From Paracyclopina nana (taxonomy: Eukaryota > Arthropoda > Copepoda > Cyclopoida > Cyclopettidae), in contig JAGUCH010000005.1 in assembly GCA_019096065.1 (NCBI GenBank), positions 5,704,001-5,768,000 of the forward strand: DNA of 64,000 nt, given 5' to 3'. Positions 40,295 through 53,140 of this stretch are shown here, piece after piece; positions within the stretch are counted from its first letter, which is position 1, and each line of letters opens with the position of its first letter. The position numbers and the translations under genes are program-made. The notes beneath the pieces are model-generated. The model made no database searches and was not told the DNA's origin. It saw only the letters and a program-made list of their open reading frames with translations.

Positions 40295-42832
40295 ATGAGC
40301 ATTAGCACGCCCGGTGGAGTGGTAGAGCGAGCCTCGAAAGAGATCTCGCGGCGTATGCACTCGCTGGGATTCAAGACTAGCTCAAGCAAACAGGAGGCCA
40401 AGACAAGCAGTGCTACCAGCCTCTCGGAGACTGACAAGCTCAACGGGAACAACGAGACCCCCGAGGATGTGGCGGCGGGGGCTGCAGCAGCGGCTGTCAT
40501 CCGCCGGAAACCGGTGTGCCCGGCGGCCAAGCAGCCCGCGGCGAGAGCCAGCATGGGGAGCATCATCAAGGGCAGTGTCATGGACAAGGTTACCCATGTC
40601 TTCAATAACGGAGTGACCAACATGGGTAATTCGAACAGTAGTAACAGTGGTGGAGGAGCGGCCAGTAATGCCCAGGCCACGCCTGTCAAGGCCTCTAAGG
40701 CTGGCAAAGAGGCCAAGGAGGCCGCTGCTGCTGTCAAGGAGGTCGCAGTAGAGGCCTCGGGCATCAACATACCTAAAGGGGCTGTAGCCAATGGAAGAGC
40801 CAAATTCGAGCAGCCTTCGCAACAACAAAAGGTCAGCCCTGAGAAGCCCTCCAGGTTTTTCGGGAGCAGGTCACGCACGAACTCACCTATGCTGCCGGTG
40901 AAAACGCCCAAAGTGCCCACCCTCAAAGACAAAGGCGCCGTTGAGGCCATCACAACTACGACCACGACATCTTCATCAACTTTGACAACGTCAAGTGCGA
41001 CCTTGACGACTACCACGACACCTTCAGTGACAGCTCAGCAGCAGCCCAAAACGCCACCAAAGTCTTTGACAACTCTCAACTCCAACAAGCTCCTGTCAAA
41101 AATGAAGAGGCAAGTTAATTGTAAAAGACTTTCTATTTCTTGGTTTTTAAAAAAACTTACCCTTTTTTAGGTTCGTGACTTGGGATCAATTGTGGCAGGA
41201 TAGCCCATTTCTGCTGAACTTTTTCCGACATTTCCCCAACCAGAATGACCGAGCTATCCTCGCAACAGTTTGTCAGAAATGGAGAGAGGTCCTGTACCAG
41301 CCCGAGTTCTGGCGCGAGGTCAGGCCGGTCATCCACTGTCGGGCTATCCGCTCTTGGTCTCCGGCCTCCAATTCTACCTCGACAGCCACCTCCTCAACCT
41401 CCAACCAATCAATCACAAACAGCAGTTTTTCATGCACTGCAGAGAAGACCAACATCATGGAGGTGAACTCGAACACCACCGACTCCGAGATGACTGTCAC
41501 CAGTCCCACGGGAGGAACTGGAGTGGATCAAATGAAGCTGAACTTCTTCAACTCGTTGAAGCAGCGTGGCTTTGACACGATTTGCCTGCTGAATGCCAAT
41601 GATGCGGACATTTTCGACTTCATCCAGAATTTCCCGCACGGTGCCACAGGCATTCACAGCCTCATCCTCAGATGCTGCAATATCAGCGATCGAGGCTTGG
41701 AGGCCATCATGGAATTCCTGCAGGGCCTGTACAAGCTCGAGATTGCCGGCTGCAACGAAATCACCGAGCAAGGACTCTGGTCCAGCCTCCATCCGAGGCT
41801 GGCCTCGCTGACCATCAACGATTGCATCAACGTGGCGGACGAGTGCGTGTGCGCAGTGACACAATTGCTGCCAGCCTTGTACGAGTTCAACCTTCAGGCC
41901 TACCACGTGACAGACTCGGCCTTGTCCTACTTCAGCCCAAAGCAGACGAGCACGTTGAACATACTGAGGCTGCAATCTTGCTGGGAAATCACCAACCACG
42001 GCATTGTCAACATAGGTAGCGCAGCCAGGAAAAAGGCCCAATGCATAAATAACTTATCTTGATCTTCTTTAGTGCACACGCTGCCCAATTTGACGGTATT
42101 ATCCTTGTCTGGCTGCTCCAAGATCACCGATGACGGCATCGAGCTCATTGCTGAGAACTTGCGGAAGCTGAGGTCGCTCGACCTCTCTTGGTGTCCTCGG
42201 GTTACGGACGCGGCCCTGGAATACATTGCCTGTGATCTCAACCACCTCGAAGAACTCACTCTCGATAGGTAAACAAATATGCCAAAGTTAACGCGATGCG
42301 CTTTCACGAAATTTTAGTGCACAAAATTGACGCGTTGCGTTTTCGCGAGATTTTGCTCAGTAAACAAAACCTGACTAGTTGACGCGATGCGCTTTGGCGG
42401 AATTTTGCTCATTTGTTGTGTCAAGGCGAAATCAAGCAACCTCGTTGCTTTTCTTGTTTTTTAAAGGTGTGTGCACATCACTGATATCGGAATCGGATAC
42501 ATCTCGACCATGCTGGCCTTAAACACCCTATATCTCCGTTGGTGTACTCAGATTCGGGACTTTGGACTTCAACACATTTGCGGCATGAGGAGCATGCAAA
42601 TTCTCTCTTTGGCAGGTAGACATATACAATTGCATTCCTTTGAGTGTTCGTTTACAGCACGACGATTTGTTTGACATTTGTAGGATGCCCCTTGCTTACC
42701 TCCACCGGGATGTCCAACCTGATTCAACTGCGCCATCTGCAGGAGTTGGAGCTGACCAACTGTCCAGGGGCCACTCCTGATCTCATCGAGTACCTGCGAC
42801 AAAATTTGCCAAAGTGCTTAGTTCTGGACTAA
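40295..42832 (+). CDS. FBXL16: FBXL16, F-box and leucine-rich repeat protein 16
   Basis: F-box/LRR protein; the vertebrate homologue binds Skp1-type complexes and PP2A and modulates E3 ligase output. Exons 40295-41109, 41171-42015, 42073-42268, 42467-42615 and 42684-42832 are phase-consistent, about 717 residues. Residues 1-271 are a low-complexity Ser/Thr/Ala/Lys-rich extension. The F-box follows (FLLNFFRHF...[15 protein letters not shown]), then leucine-rich repeats with stretches nearly identical to vertebrate FBXL16, such as [20 protein letters not shown] and [20 protein letters not shown], ending [12 protein letters not shown]. The first intron appears to use a GC donor. A CA/CT-rich stretch (about 40076-40102) lies in the presumed 5' UTR. 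Confidence 0.92.
42291..42410. repeat. Small intronic tandem repeat
   Basis: Three imperfect copies of a unit with ACGCGATGCGCTTT followed by GAAATTTTGCTC-like sequence, starting near 42291, 42330 and 42382, within the FBXL16 intron 42269-42466. Confidence 0.55.
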
Positions 42833-43755
42833 TCAAGGCTTGACGTTCTATGGCAACCACGTGAACAATCATCGAAGAAGAAGAAGATCACCAACAGCAG
42901 ACTCTCATACATGAAAGCACCTCCATCTTCTATAAATTAATGAGAAATGGCATTTTCGTTACGTAATTATAGTTGTACGTACGCGGATGAAAAACCAGCA
43001 ATCACGATAAGCATATACGCGTTTATAGATAGGAAAGCTAGCATGTTTTACCGAACTACATAGCACTACTATGTATTGTAGGCAGGGGGTATTATTTTTG
43101 CTTTCTGCTCGCACCCTCCTCCAGTTGATCCACAATCAATGATGTACATTCAATAACCACTACAACAGCTCCTTAATCTCCTTTCAATACTATGATAACA
43201 ACTTACTACGTAGCACATGCATACTAGGCCATATTTCCATACACTACAACTACGCTAGATCCAACTTTCCGTACGCTATGTACGACATCAAAGTGGGAAC
43301 TTGCCAACCTCGCAGAAAAAAAGGAACATACAGCAATTCGCACATCATCCTACTACAACAATATATCGCATAACGTACATTGTTACATAACTACTCAACG
43401 ACTAGATTTTAGAACCATTTTGTGTTGATTGTCATACTACTAAAAAATGAAAGCTGCTGTTGTTGCATATAAGGAATATCTATCAATTTGATGAGAGCAG
43501 CAGCAGCAGCAGCAGCAACTCTTAATATTATTACAAACAAAGTGCATCTAGTTTTGTGTATGAAAAGAACAGAGATACTATGAAAAAATAAATTATTTCG
43601 TGATTTGCGTATGCTGACTGATAGAGCTACTTATACGTACGTACGTAGTAGCTGTGTAGTCGTTGCGACCACAATGGTGCATAGCTAACTACATAATTAA
43701 TGATTTGGGGCTTGCCTTGAGTAAAGTAAGCTGACCAGAGCAGTTTTCGACCGCA
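42833..43755. other. FBXL16 3' UTR and intergenic DNA
   Basis: AT-rich, with an AGC triplet run (43496-43518), a possible poly(A) signal AATAAA at 43587 and an ACGT repeat near 43633-43648. No gene seen. The promoter of the following gene should lie at its right end. Confidence 0.5.
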
Positions 43756-44980
43756 ATGGCCAAAAAGGACAAAAAGAAGAAGAAAACGAAAGAAGACGAG
43801 GTGGAGAATGGGGATCAGGAAAACGATCCAGAGGCTGAACCAGCTGAGAAAAAGCCCAAGAAGAAGAAAAAGAAGAAAGCCAAAGAGGAAGTGGTAGAAC
43901 CAACTGTGGAAGAAGTGGTGGCAAATGCAGAAAAAGAGGAAGAAGCTGAGGCAAATGTCATAGAAAATGAGGCTATTGAAGAAATTGGTGAGGAGGAAAA
44001 ACCACCAGACAAAGAGATGGAAGCCACAGATGAAGAAAAACCACCAGAAAATGAGGAGGTAGGAGCACCAGCTGTTGATGAAAACAAAGAAGACACTGTG
44101 CTGGTACCTAATGAAGATGGAGTAGCATTGGAAGAAGAGGAAGCAGCAAAAAATGAGGCTGTTTCCAATGAAGAGGAAAAACCGAGCGAAGAGGATAACG
44201 AAGCAAATGCAGCTGCTGCTTTGGAGGATGAAACTGCACCACCAACCATTATTACAGAGAATAATGAAAGGAAAATGAGTGAGGAACTAATTGAAGAGAA
44301 AATAATTGACAGTAGCAGCGAAGACGAGGATGACAACACAATTTGCTCATGTTGTTGCTGTGGCTGCTGTATTTGCAGTTGCATCAAAAGCATTACCAAG
44401 ATTTATCTAGATCAAACAGCAGCAGCGGATCCCTCTTCCAAAGCTCGTAACATACGAGAGGACGTGAAGAGGAGGAGAAGGAAGCATAGTTGGGAATCTA
44501 TTGATCTCACGCAGTAAGATTTACCATATATGTCACGAACATCTATAGTAGTATCATCACTAGATATTGTAGTGCCACACTCAGCAGAAAAAGCAGGATG
44601 ATTGGCAAAAATACAGTAGAAAGCTTTCAAATGCAGCCCAGAGTTGTTCCCCTGCAAAATGGTGCAATATGCAAGGGGCTAGCTAACAAAGGGTCAATTT
44701 TAGCCAAAAGGGCACTAGATGGCGCTCTGTATTGACCAGAGTAACATATAGCTTACCACTTAAAGCCATGAATCAAAAATATCCAATCTGCATTTTTAAA
44801 TTGCCAGTTTTCTTATCAGTTTTGACTTGCTACTCATGTTTGCCTTAAATAGGAGAAGAGCTGGGTTCAATAGTACATTTATCGATTTCTTCTTATTTTA
44901 GGTCTCAGAGAAGAGATCTCCGACAGGCTGAAAAATTTGCTGCCTTCTATGGTGGAGGTTCCAATAATCGAAGATACTGA
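43756..44980 (+). CDS. Unrecognised Lys/Glu-rich protein with cysteine string
   Basis: I do not recognise this gene. Exons 43756-44513 and 44902-44980 join in phase (donor CA|GTAAGA, acceptor TTATTTTAG) to give about 278 residues. It begins with a polylysine block, then about 150 very acidic residues with KKKKKK and EEEKPPE-type repeats. A compact cysteine cluster CSCCCCGCCICSC follows, with a basic cluster VKRRRRKHSW after it. The second exon adds a short tail ending YGGGSNNRRY. The cysteine cluster next to a basic patch could be palmitoylated and anchor the protein to a membrane, as in cysteine-string proteins, but there is no J domain and this is speculation. Without splicing, the frame stops one codon after the donor. 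Confidence 0.6.
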
Positions 44981-45037
44981 AGACCAAAGAAGGCCTCACT
45001 TTCATATTTGTCAATTATGCCAATTTGTAGGCACGAA

Positions 45038-45120
45038 GTCAAGTTGGCCGAGCGGTCTAAGGCGCCAGATTTAAGCTCTGGTACACGAAAGTGTGCGTGG
45101 GTTCGAACCCCACACTTGAC
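45038..45120 (+). tRNA. tRNA-Leu (UAA)
   Basis: 83 nt with a perfect 7-bp acceptor stem (GTCAAGT/ACTTGAC). The D-arm/A box is TGGCCGAGCGG, the anticodon stem CCAGA/TCTGG has loop TTTAAGC (anticodon TAA), there is a long variable arm as in class II tRNAs, and the T-arm/B box is GGTTCGAACCC. A T run at 45127-45131 should terminate Pol III. No intron. It lies 57 bp after the stop codon of the preceding gene and about 0.25 kb from the satellite. Confidence 0.96.
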
Positions 45121-45360
45121 ATTAAAGTTTTTGCCTCATTGAGATCCCTTACATTTTGGTGGCAGAATGTCAGTTTGCACAGAAACGAAATAGAGGGCGC
45201 TACTTAAAAAAATAGCCTCGCAACCTCTCTCCTTTTTCAACTCTCTTTACCTTTGCATGCTCACACACATATACATGGTAGAGCATTGTGGGAAAATGCC
45301 ACAGAATCTCCCATTAGAAGCTTCGTTAATGCAGATGACTTTCCTTGATGAATCAAGAAA

Positions 45361-48300
45361 ACCGTATATACAAAAAACAGCATCATACCGCACCAAACCG
45401 CACCGAATAGCACCATACCGCACCATACTAAAAACCGCACCATAACAAAAAGAGTAATAAAAAAATTCAACTAAATAACAAAATTTCAAATCGCAGATAT
45501 TAAAATAAAAATAAACCAAGCCAAAAACAGGGCTACCGCACCGAACCGCACTCATAGTAGTAAAACAAGGCTATGATGCAAAAATTGTTTTGAGGCATCT
45601 CATGGCCCAAAAGCTGATTGGACCTCATGAGTTAGGTCCCAGAGAGTCCAAAACCAGCCCTAACTCAAAAACTTTACTACACGGTGCGGTACGCTAGAGG
45701 CCAAAAACGCGGCTGCTACCGCACCCATAGTAGTAAAACAAGGCTATGATGTAAAAATTACTTTGAGGCATCTGATGGTCCAAAACCTGACTGGACCTCA
45801 TGAATTAGGTCCCAGAGAGTCCAAAACCAGTCCTAACTCAAAAACTTTACTACACGGTGCGGTACGCTAGAGGTCAAAAACAGGGCTACCGCACCAAACC
45901 GCACCCATAGTAGTAAAACAAGGCTTTTGGGTAAAAATTACTTTGAGACATCTGATGGTCCAAAACCTGACTGGACCTTATGAGTTAGGTCCCAGAGAGT
46001 CCAAAACCAGTCCTAACTCAAAAACTTTACTACACGGTGCGGTACGCTAGAGGCCAAAAACGCTGCTGCTACTGCACCCATAGTAGTAAAACAAGGCTAC
46101 AATGTAAAAATTACTTTGAGACATCTGATGGTCCAAAACCTGACTGGATCTCATGAGTTAGGTCCCAGAGAGTCCAAAACCAGTCCTAACTCAAAAACTT
46201 TACTACACGGTGCGGTACGCTAGAGGTCAAAAACAGGGCTACCGCACCGAACCGCACCCATAGTAGTAAAACAAGGCTTTTGGGTAAAAATTACTTTGAG
46301 ACATCTGATGGTCAAAAACCTGACTGGACCTCATGAGTTAGGTACCAGAGAGTCCAAAACCAGTCCTAACTCAAAAACTTTACTACACGGTGCGGTACGC
46401 TAGAGGTCAAAAACAGGGCTACCGCACCGAACCGCACCCATAGTAGTAAAACAAGGCTTTTGGGTAAAAATTACTTTGAGACATCTGATGGTCCAAAACC
46501 TGACTGGACCTTATGAGTTAGGTCCCAGAGAGTCCAAAACCAGTCCTAACTCAAAAACTTTACTACACGGTGCGGTACGCTAGAGGCCAAAAACGCGGCT
46601 GCTACCGCACCCATAGTAGTAAAACAAGGCTACAATGTAAAAATTACTTTGAGGCATCTCATGGTCCAAAACCTGACTGGACCTCATGAGTTAGGTCCCA
46701 GAGAGTCCAAAACCAGTCCTAACTCAAAAACTTTACTACACGGTGCGGCACGCTAGAGGCCAAAAACAGGGCTACCGCACCGAACCGCACCCATAGTAGT
46801 AAAACAAGGCTTTTGGGTAAAAATTACTTTGAGACATCTGATGGTCAAAAACCTGACTGGACCTCATGAGTTAGGTTCCAGAGAGTCCAAAACCAGTCCT
46901 AACTCAAAAACTTTACTACACGGTGCGGTACGCTAGAGGTCAAAAACAGGGCTACCGCACCGAACCGCACCCATAGTAGTAAAACAAGGCTTTTGGGTAA
47001 AAATTACTTTGAGACATCTGATGGTCCAAAACCTGACTGGACCTTATGAGTTAGGTCCCAGAGAGTCCAAAACCAGTCCTAACTCAAAAACTTTACTACA
47101 CGGTGCGGTACGCTAGAGGCCAAAAACGCGGCTGCTACCGCACCCATAGTAGTAAAACAAGGCTACAATGTAAAAATTACTTTGAGGCATCTCATGGTCC
47201 AAAACCTGACTGGACCTCATGAGTTAGGTCCCAGAGAGTCCAAAACCAGTCCTAACTCAAAAACTTTACTACACGGTGCGGTACGCTAGAGGCCAAAAAC
47301 GCGGCTGCTACCGCATCCATAGTAGTAAAACAAGGCTACAATGTGAAAATTACTTTGAGGCATCTCATGGTCCAAAACCTGACTGGACCTCATGAGTTAG
47401 GTCCCAGAGAGTCCAAAACCAGTCCTAACTTAAAAACTTTACTACACGGTGCGGTACGCTAGAGGCCAAAAACGCGGCTACCGCATCCATAGTAGTAAAA
47501 CAAGGCTACAATGTGAAAATTACTTTGAGGCATCTCATGGCCAAAAAACTGATTGGACCTCATGAGTTAGGTCCCAGAGAGTCCAAAATCAGCCCTAACT
47601 CAAAAACTTTATTACACGGTGCGGTACGCTAGAGGCCAAAAACGCGTCTACCGCACCCATAGTAGTAAAACAAGGCTATGATGTAAAAATTGCTTGAATT
47701 CATCTCATGGCCCAAAAGCTGATTGGACCTCATGAGTTAGGTCCCAGAGAGTCCAAAAGCAGCCCTAACTCAAAAACTTTACTACACGGTGCGGTATGCT
47801 AGAGGCCAAAAACCCGGCTACTGCACCCATAGTAGTAAAACAAGGCTATGATGCAAAAATTGCTTTGAGGCATCTCATGGCCCAAAAGCTGATTGGACCT
47901 CATGAGTTAGGTCCCAGAGAGTTCAAAAGCAGCCCTAACTCAAAAACTTTACTACACGGTGCGGTACGCTAGAGGCCAAAAACCCGGCTACCGCACCCAT
48001 AGTAGTAAAACAAGGCTATGATGCAAAAATTGCTTTTAGGCATCTCATGGCCCAAAAGCTGATTGGACCTCATGAGTTAGGTCCCAGAGAGTTCAAAAGC
48101 AGCCCTAACTCAAAAACTTTACTACACGGTGCGGTACGCTAGAGGCCAAAAACCCGGCTACCGCACCCATAGTAGTAAAACAAGGCTATGATGCAAAAAT
48201 TGCTTTTAGGCATCTCATGGCCCAAAAGCTGATTGGACCTCATGAGTTAGGTCCCAGAGAGTCCAAAAGCAGCCCTAACTCAAAAACTTTACTACACGGT

Positions 48301-51300
48301 GCGGTATGCTAGAGGCCAAAAACCCGGCTACTGCACCCATAGTAGTAAAACAAGGCTATGATGCAAAAATTGCTTTGAGGCATCTCATGGCCCAAAAGCT
48401 GATTGGACCTCATGAGTTAGGTCCCAGAGAGTCCAGAACCAGTCCTAACTCAAAAACTTTACTACACGGTGCGGTACGCTAGAGGCCAAAAACGCAGCTA
48501 CCGCATCCATAGTAGTAAAACAAGGCTACAATGTGAAAATTACTTTGAGACATCTGATGGTCCAAAACCTGACTGGACCTCATGAGTTAGGTCCCAGAGA
48601 GTCCAAAACCAGTCCTAACTAAAAACTTTACTACACGGTGCGGTACGCTAGAGGCCAAAAACGCGGCTACCGCATCCATAGTAGTAAAACAAGGCTACAA
48701 TGTGAAAATTACTTTGAGGCATCTCATGGCCCAAAAACTGATTGGACCTCATGAGTTAGGTCCCAGAGAGTCCAAAATCAGCCCTAACTCAAAAACTTTA
48801 CTACACGGTGCGGTACGCTAGAGGCCAAAAACCCGGCTACCGCACCCATAGTAGTAAAACAAGGCTATGATGCAAAAATTGCTTTGAGGCATCTCATGGC
48901 CCAAAAGCTGATTGGACCTCATGAGTTAGGTCCCAGAGAGTCCAAAACCAGTCCTAACTCAAAAACTTTACTACACGGTGCGGTACGCTAGAGGCCATAA
49001 ACGCGGCTACCGCACCCATAGTAGTAAAACAAGGCTATGATGCAAAAATTGCTTTGAGGCATCTCATGGCCCAAAAGCTGATTGGACCTCATGAGTTAGG
49101 TCCCAGAGAGTCCAAAACCAGTCCTAACTCAAAAACTTTACTACACAGTGCGGTATGCTAGAGGCCAAAAACGCGGCTACCGCACCCATAGTAGTAAAAC
49201 AAGGCTATGATGCAAAAATTGCTTTGAGGCATCTCATGGCCCAAAAGCTGATTGGACCTCATGAGTTAGGTCCCAGAGAGTCCAAAACCAGTCCTAACTC
49301 AAAAACTTTACTACACAGTGCGGTATGCTAGAGGCCAAAAACGCGGCTTTCGGTGCAGTAGCACTTCACCGTGTAGTATAGTTTTTTAGTTAGGACTGGT
49401 TCTGGACTCTCTGGGACCTAACTCATGAGGTCCAGTCACGTTTTGGACCATCAGATGTCTCAAAGTAATTTTCACATTGTAGCCTTGTTTTACTACTATG
49501 GATGCGGTAGCTGCGTTTTTGGCCTCTAGCGTACCGCACCATGTAGTAAAGTTTTTGAGTTAGGACTGGTTCTGGACTCTCTGGGACCTAACTCATGAGG
49601 TCCAATCAGCTTTTGGGCCATGAGATGCCTCAAAGTAATTTTCACATTGTAGCCTTGTTTTACTACTATGGATGTGGTAGCAGCCGCGTTTTTGGCCTCT
49701 AGCGTACCGCACCGTGTAGTAAAGTTTTTGAGTTAGGACTGGTTTTGGACTCTCTGGGACCTAACTCATGAGGTCCAGTCAGGTTTTGGACCATGAGATG
49801 CCTCAAAGTAATTTTTTCATTGTAGCCTTGTTATACTACTATGGGTGCGGTAGCAGCCGCGTTTTTGGCCTCTAGCGTACCGCACCGTGTAGTAAAGTTT
49901 TTGAGTTAGGACTGGTTTTGGACTCTCTGGGACCTAACTCATGAGGTCCAGTCAGGTTTTGGACCATCAGATGTCTCAAAGTAATTTTTACATCATAGCC
50001 TTGTTTTACTACTATGGGTGCGGTAGCAGCCGCGTTTTTGGCCTCTAGCGTACCGCACCGTGTAGTAAAGTTTTTGAGTTAGGACTGGTTTTGGACTCTC
50101 TGGGACCTAACTCATGAGGTCCAGTCAGCTTTTGGGCCATGAGATGCCTCAAAGTAATTATTACCCAAAAGCCTTGTTTTACTACTATGGGTGCGGTAGC
50201 AGCCGCGTTTTTGGCCTCTAGCGTACCGCACCGTTTAGTAAAGTTTTTGAGTTAGGACTAGTTTTGGACTCTCTGGGACCTAACTCATGAGGTCCAGTGA
50301 GGTTTTGGACCATCAGATGTCTCAAGGTAATTTTCACATTGTTACCTTGTTTTACTACTATGGATGCGGTAGCCGCATTTTTGGCCTCTAGCGTACCACA
50401 CCGTGTAGTAAAGTTTTTGAGTTAGGAATGGTTTTGGACTCTCTGGGACCTAACTCATGAGGTCCAGTCAGGTTTTGGACCATGAGATGCCTCAAAGTAA
50501 TTTTTACATCATAGCCTTGTTTTACTACTATGGGTGCGGTAGCAGCCGCGTTTTTGGCCTCTAGCGTACCGCACCGTGTAGTAAAGTTTTTGAGTTAGGA
50601 CTGGTTTTGGACTCTCTGGGACCTAACTCATAAGGTCCAGTCAGGTTTTGGACCATGAGATGCCTCAAAGTAATTTTTACATCATAGCCTTGTTTTACTA
50701 CTATGGGTGCGGTAGCAGCCGCGTTTTTGGCCTCTAGCGTACCGCACCGTGTAGTAAAGTTTTTGAGTTAGGACTGGTTTTGGACTCTCTGGGACCTAAC
50801 TCATGAGGTTCAGTCAGGTTTTGGACCATCAGATGTCTCAAAGTAATTTTCACATTGTAGCCTGGTTTTACTACTATGGATGCGGTAGCCGCATTTTTGG
50901 CCTCTAGCGTACCACACCTTGTAGTAAAGTTTTTGAGTTAGGAATGGTTTTGGACTCTCTGGGACCTAACTCATGAGGTCCAGTCACGTTTTGGACCATC
51001 AGATGTCTCAAAGTAATTTTTACCCAAAAGCCTTGTTTTACTACTATGGGTGCGGTTCGGTGCGGTAGCCCTGTTTTTGACCTCTAGCGTACCGCACCGT
51101 GTAGTAAAGTTTTTGAGTTAGGGCTGCTTTTGGACTCTCTGGGACCTAACTCATGAGGTCCAGTCAGGTTTTGGACCATCAGATGTCTCAAAGTAATTTT
51201 CACATTGTAGCCTGGTTTTACTACTATGGATGCGGTAGCAGCCTCGTTTTTGGCCTCTAGCGTACCGCACCGTGTAGTAAAGTTTTTGAGTTAGGACTGG

Positions 51301-53140
51301 TTTTGGACTCTCTGGGACCTAACTCATGAGGTCCAGTCAGGTTTTGGACCATGAGATGCCTCAAAGTAATTTTTTCATTGTAGCCTTGTTATACTACTAT
51401 GGGTGCGGTAGCAGCCGCGTTTTTGGCCTCTAGCGTACCGCACCGTGTAGTAAAGTTTTTGAGTTAGGACTGGTTTTGGACTCTCTGGTACCTAACTCAT
51501 GATGTCCAGTCAGGTTTTGGACCATGAGATGCCTCAAAGTAATTTTTACATCATAGCCTTGTTTTACTACTATGGGTGCGGTAGCAGCCGCGTTTTTGGC
51601 CTCTAGCGTACCGCACCGTGTAGTAAAGTTTTTGAGTTAGGACTGGTTTTGGACTCTCTGGGACCTAACTCATGAGGTCCAATCATCTTTTGGGCCATGA
51701 GATGCCTCAAAGTAATTTTCACATTGTAGCCTGGTTTTACTACTATGGATGCGGTAGCCGCATTTTTGGCCTCTAGCGTACCGCACCGTGTAGTAAAGTT
51801 TTAGAGTTAGGAATAGTTTTGGACTCTCTGGGACCTAACTCATGAGGTCCAGTCAGGTTTTGGACCATCAGATGTCTCAAAGTAATTTTTACCCAAAAGC
51901 CTTGTTTTACTACTATAGGTGCGGTTCGGTGCGGTAGCCCTGTTTTTGACCTCTAGCGTACCGCACCGTGTAGTAAAGTTTTTGAGTTAGGGCTGCTTTT
52001 GGACTCTCTGGTACCTAACTCATGAGGTCCAGTCAGGTTTTGGACCATGAGATGCCTCAAAGTAATTTTTACATCATAGCCTTGTTTTACTACTATGGGT
52101 GCGGTAGCAGCCGCGTTTTTGACCTCTAGCGTACCGCACCGTGTAGTAAAGTTTTTGAGTTAGGACTGGTTTTGGACTCTCTGGGACCTAACTCATAAGG
52201 TCCAGTCAGGTTTTGGACCATGAGATGCTTCAAAGTAATTTTTACATCATAGCCTTGTTTTACTACTATGGGTGAGGTAGCAGACGCGTTTTTGGCCTCT
52301 AGCGTACCGCACCGTGTAGTAAAGTTTTTGAGTTAGGACTGGTTTTGGACTCTCTGGGACCTAACTCATGAGGTCCAGTCAGGTTTTGGACCATCAGATG
52401 CCTCAAAGTAATTTTTACATCATAGCCTTGTTTTACTACTTGGGTGCGGTAGCAGCCGCGTTTTTGGCCTCTAGCGTACCGCACCGTGTTGTAAAGTTTT
52501 TGAGTTAGGACTGGTTTTGGACTCTCTGGGACCTAACTCATGAGGTCCAGTCAGGTTTTGGACCATCTGATGCCTCAAAGTAATTTTTACATCATAGCCT
52601 TGTTTTACTACTTGGGTGCGGTAGCAGCCGCGTTTTTGGCCTCTAGCGTACCGCACCGTGTAGTAAAGTTTTTGAGTTAGGACTGGTTTTGGACTCTCTG
52701 GGACCTAACTCATGGGGTCCAGTCAGGTTTTGGACCATGAGATGCCTTAAAGTAATTTTTACATCATAGCCTTGTTTTACTACTATGGGTGCGGTAGCAG
52801 CCGCGTTTTTGGCCTCTAGCGTACCGCACCGTGTAGTAAAGTTTTTGAGTTAGGGCTGGTTTTGGACTCTCTGGGACCTAACTCATGAGGTCCAATCATC
52901 TTTTGGGCCATGAGATGCCTCAAAGTAATTTTCATATCATAGCCTTTTTCTACTTCTATGGGTGCGGTAGCCGCGTTTTTGGCCTCTGTTTTACTTCTAT
53001 TGTTGCCATTCAGTTTTATAAGCATCAAGCTTCAGTTTATTATTAATTTTTTTTTGGGTGCGGTTTTTAGTATGGTGCGGTTTGGTGCGGTTTGGTGCGG
53101 TTTGGTGCGGAATAATGCTTTAGGGTGCGGTTTTTAGTAT
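45361..53140. repeat. Large inverted satellite array, about 172-bp units
   Basis: About 22 units in one orientation (about 45560-49345) are followed by about 21 in the opposite orientation (about 49370-52990), turning over near 49347-49370. The consensus includes GGTGCGGTACGCTAGAGG, CATAGTAGTAAAACAAGGCT and CTCATGAGTTAGGTCCCAGA. Each unit contains an 8-bp inverted repeat GAGTTAGG/CCTAACTC. Length variants, such as units with an extra ACCGAACCGC, recur in both arms. The outer ends carry short ACCGCACCAAA-type minisatellites (45386-45445 and, inverted, 53058-53139). No gene is present; the 60-70 codon open frames repeat with the unit and are not proteins. Confidence 0.93.

Noticed and set aside
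40153-41016. 287-codon open frame antisense to FBXL16 exon 1
   Set aside because: Mirror of a low-complexity coding exon; hydrophobic repeats come from Ala/Ser/Thr codons read backwards.
43815-44399. 194-codon antisense frame opposite the Lys/Glu-rich gene
   Set aside because: Poly-Ser/Phe product from reversed GAA/AAG codons; the + strand frame has splice support.
45560-52990. Regular direct repeats resembling a CRISPR array
   Set aside because: Units of about 172 bp are similar over their whole length with no unique spacers, in an animal genome; this is satellite DNA.
52299-53028. Repeated 61-70 codon open frames on the - strand (MRYARGQKRG-type)
   Set aside because: They recur with the satellite unit, and 172 bp is not a multiple of three, so no continuous protein is possible.
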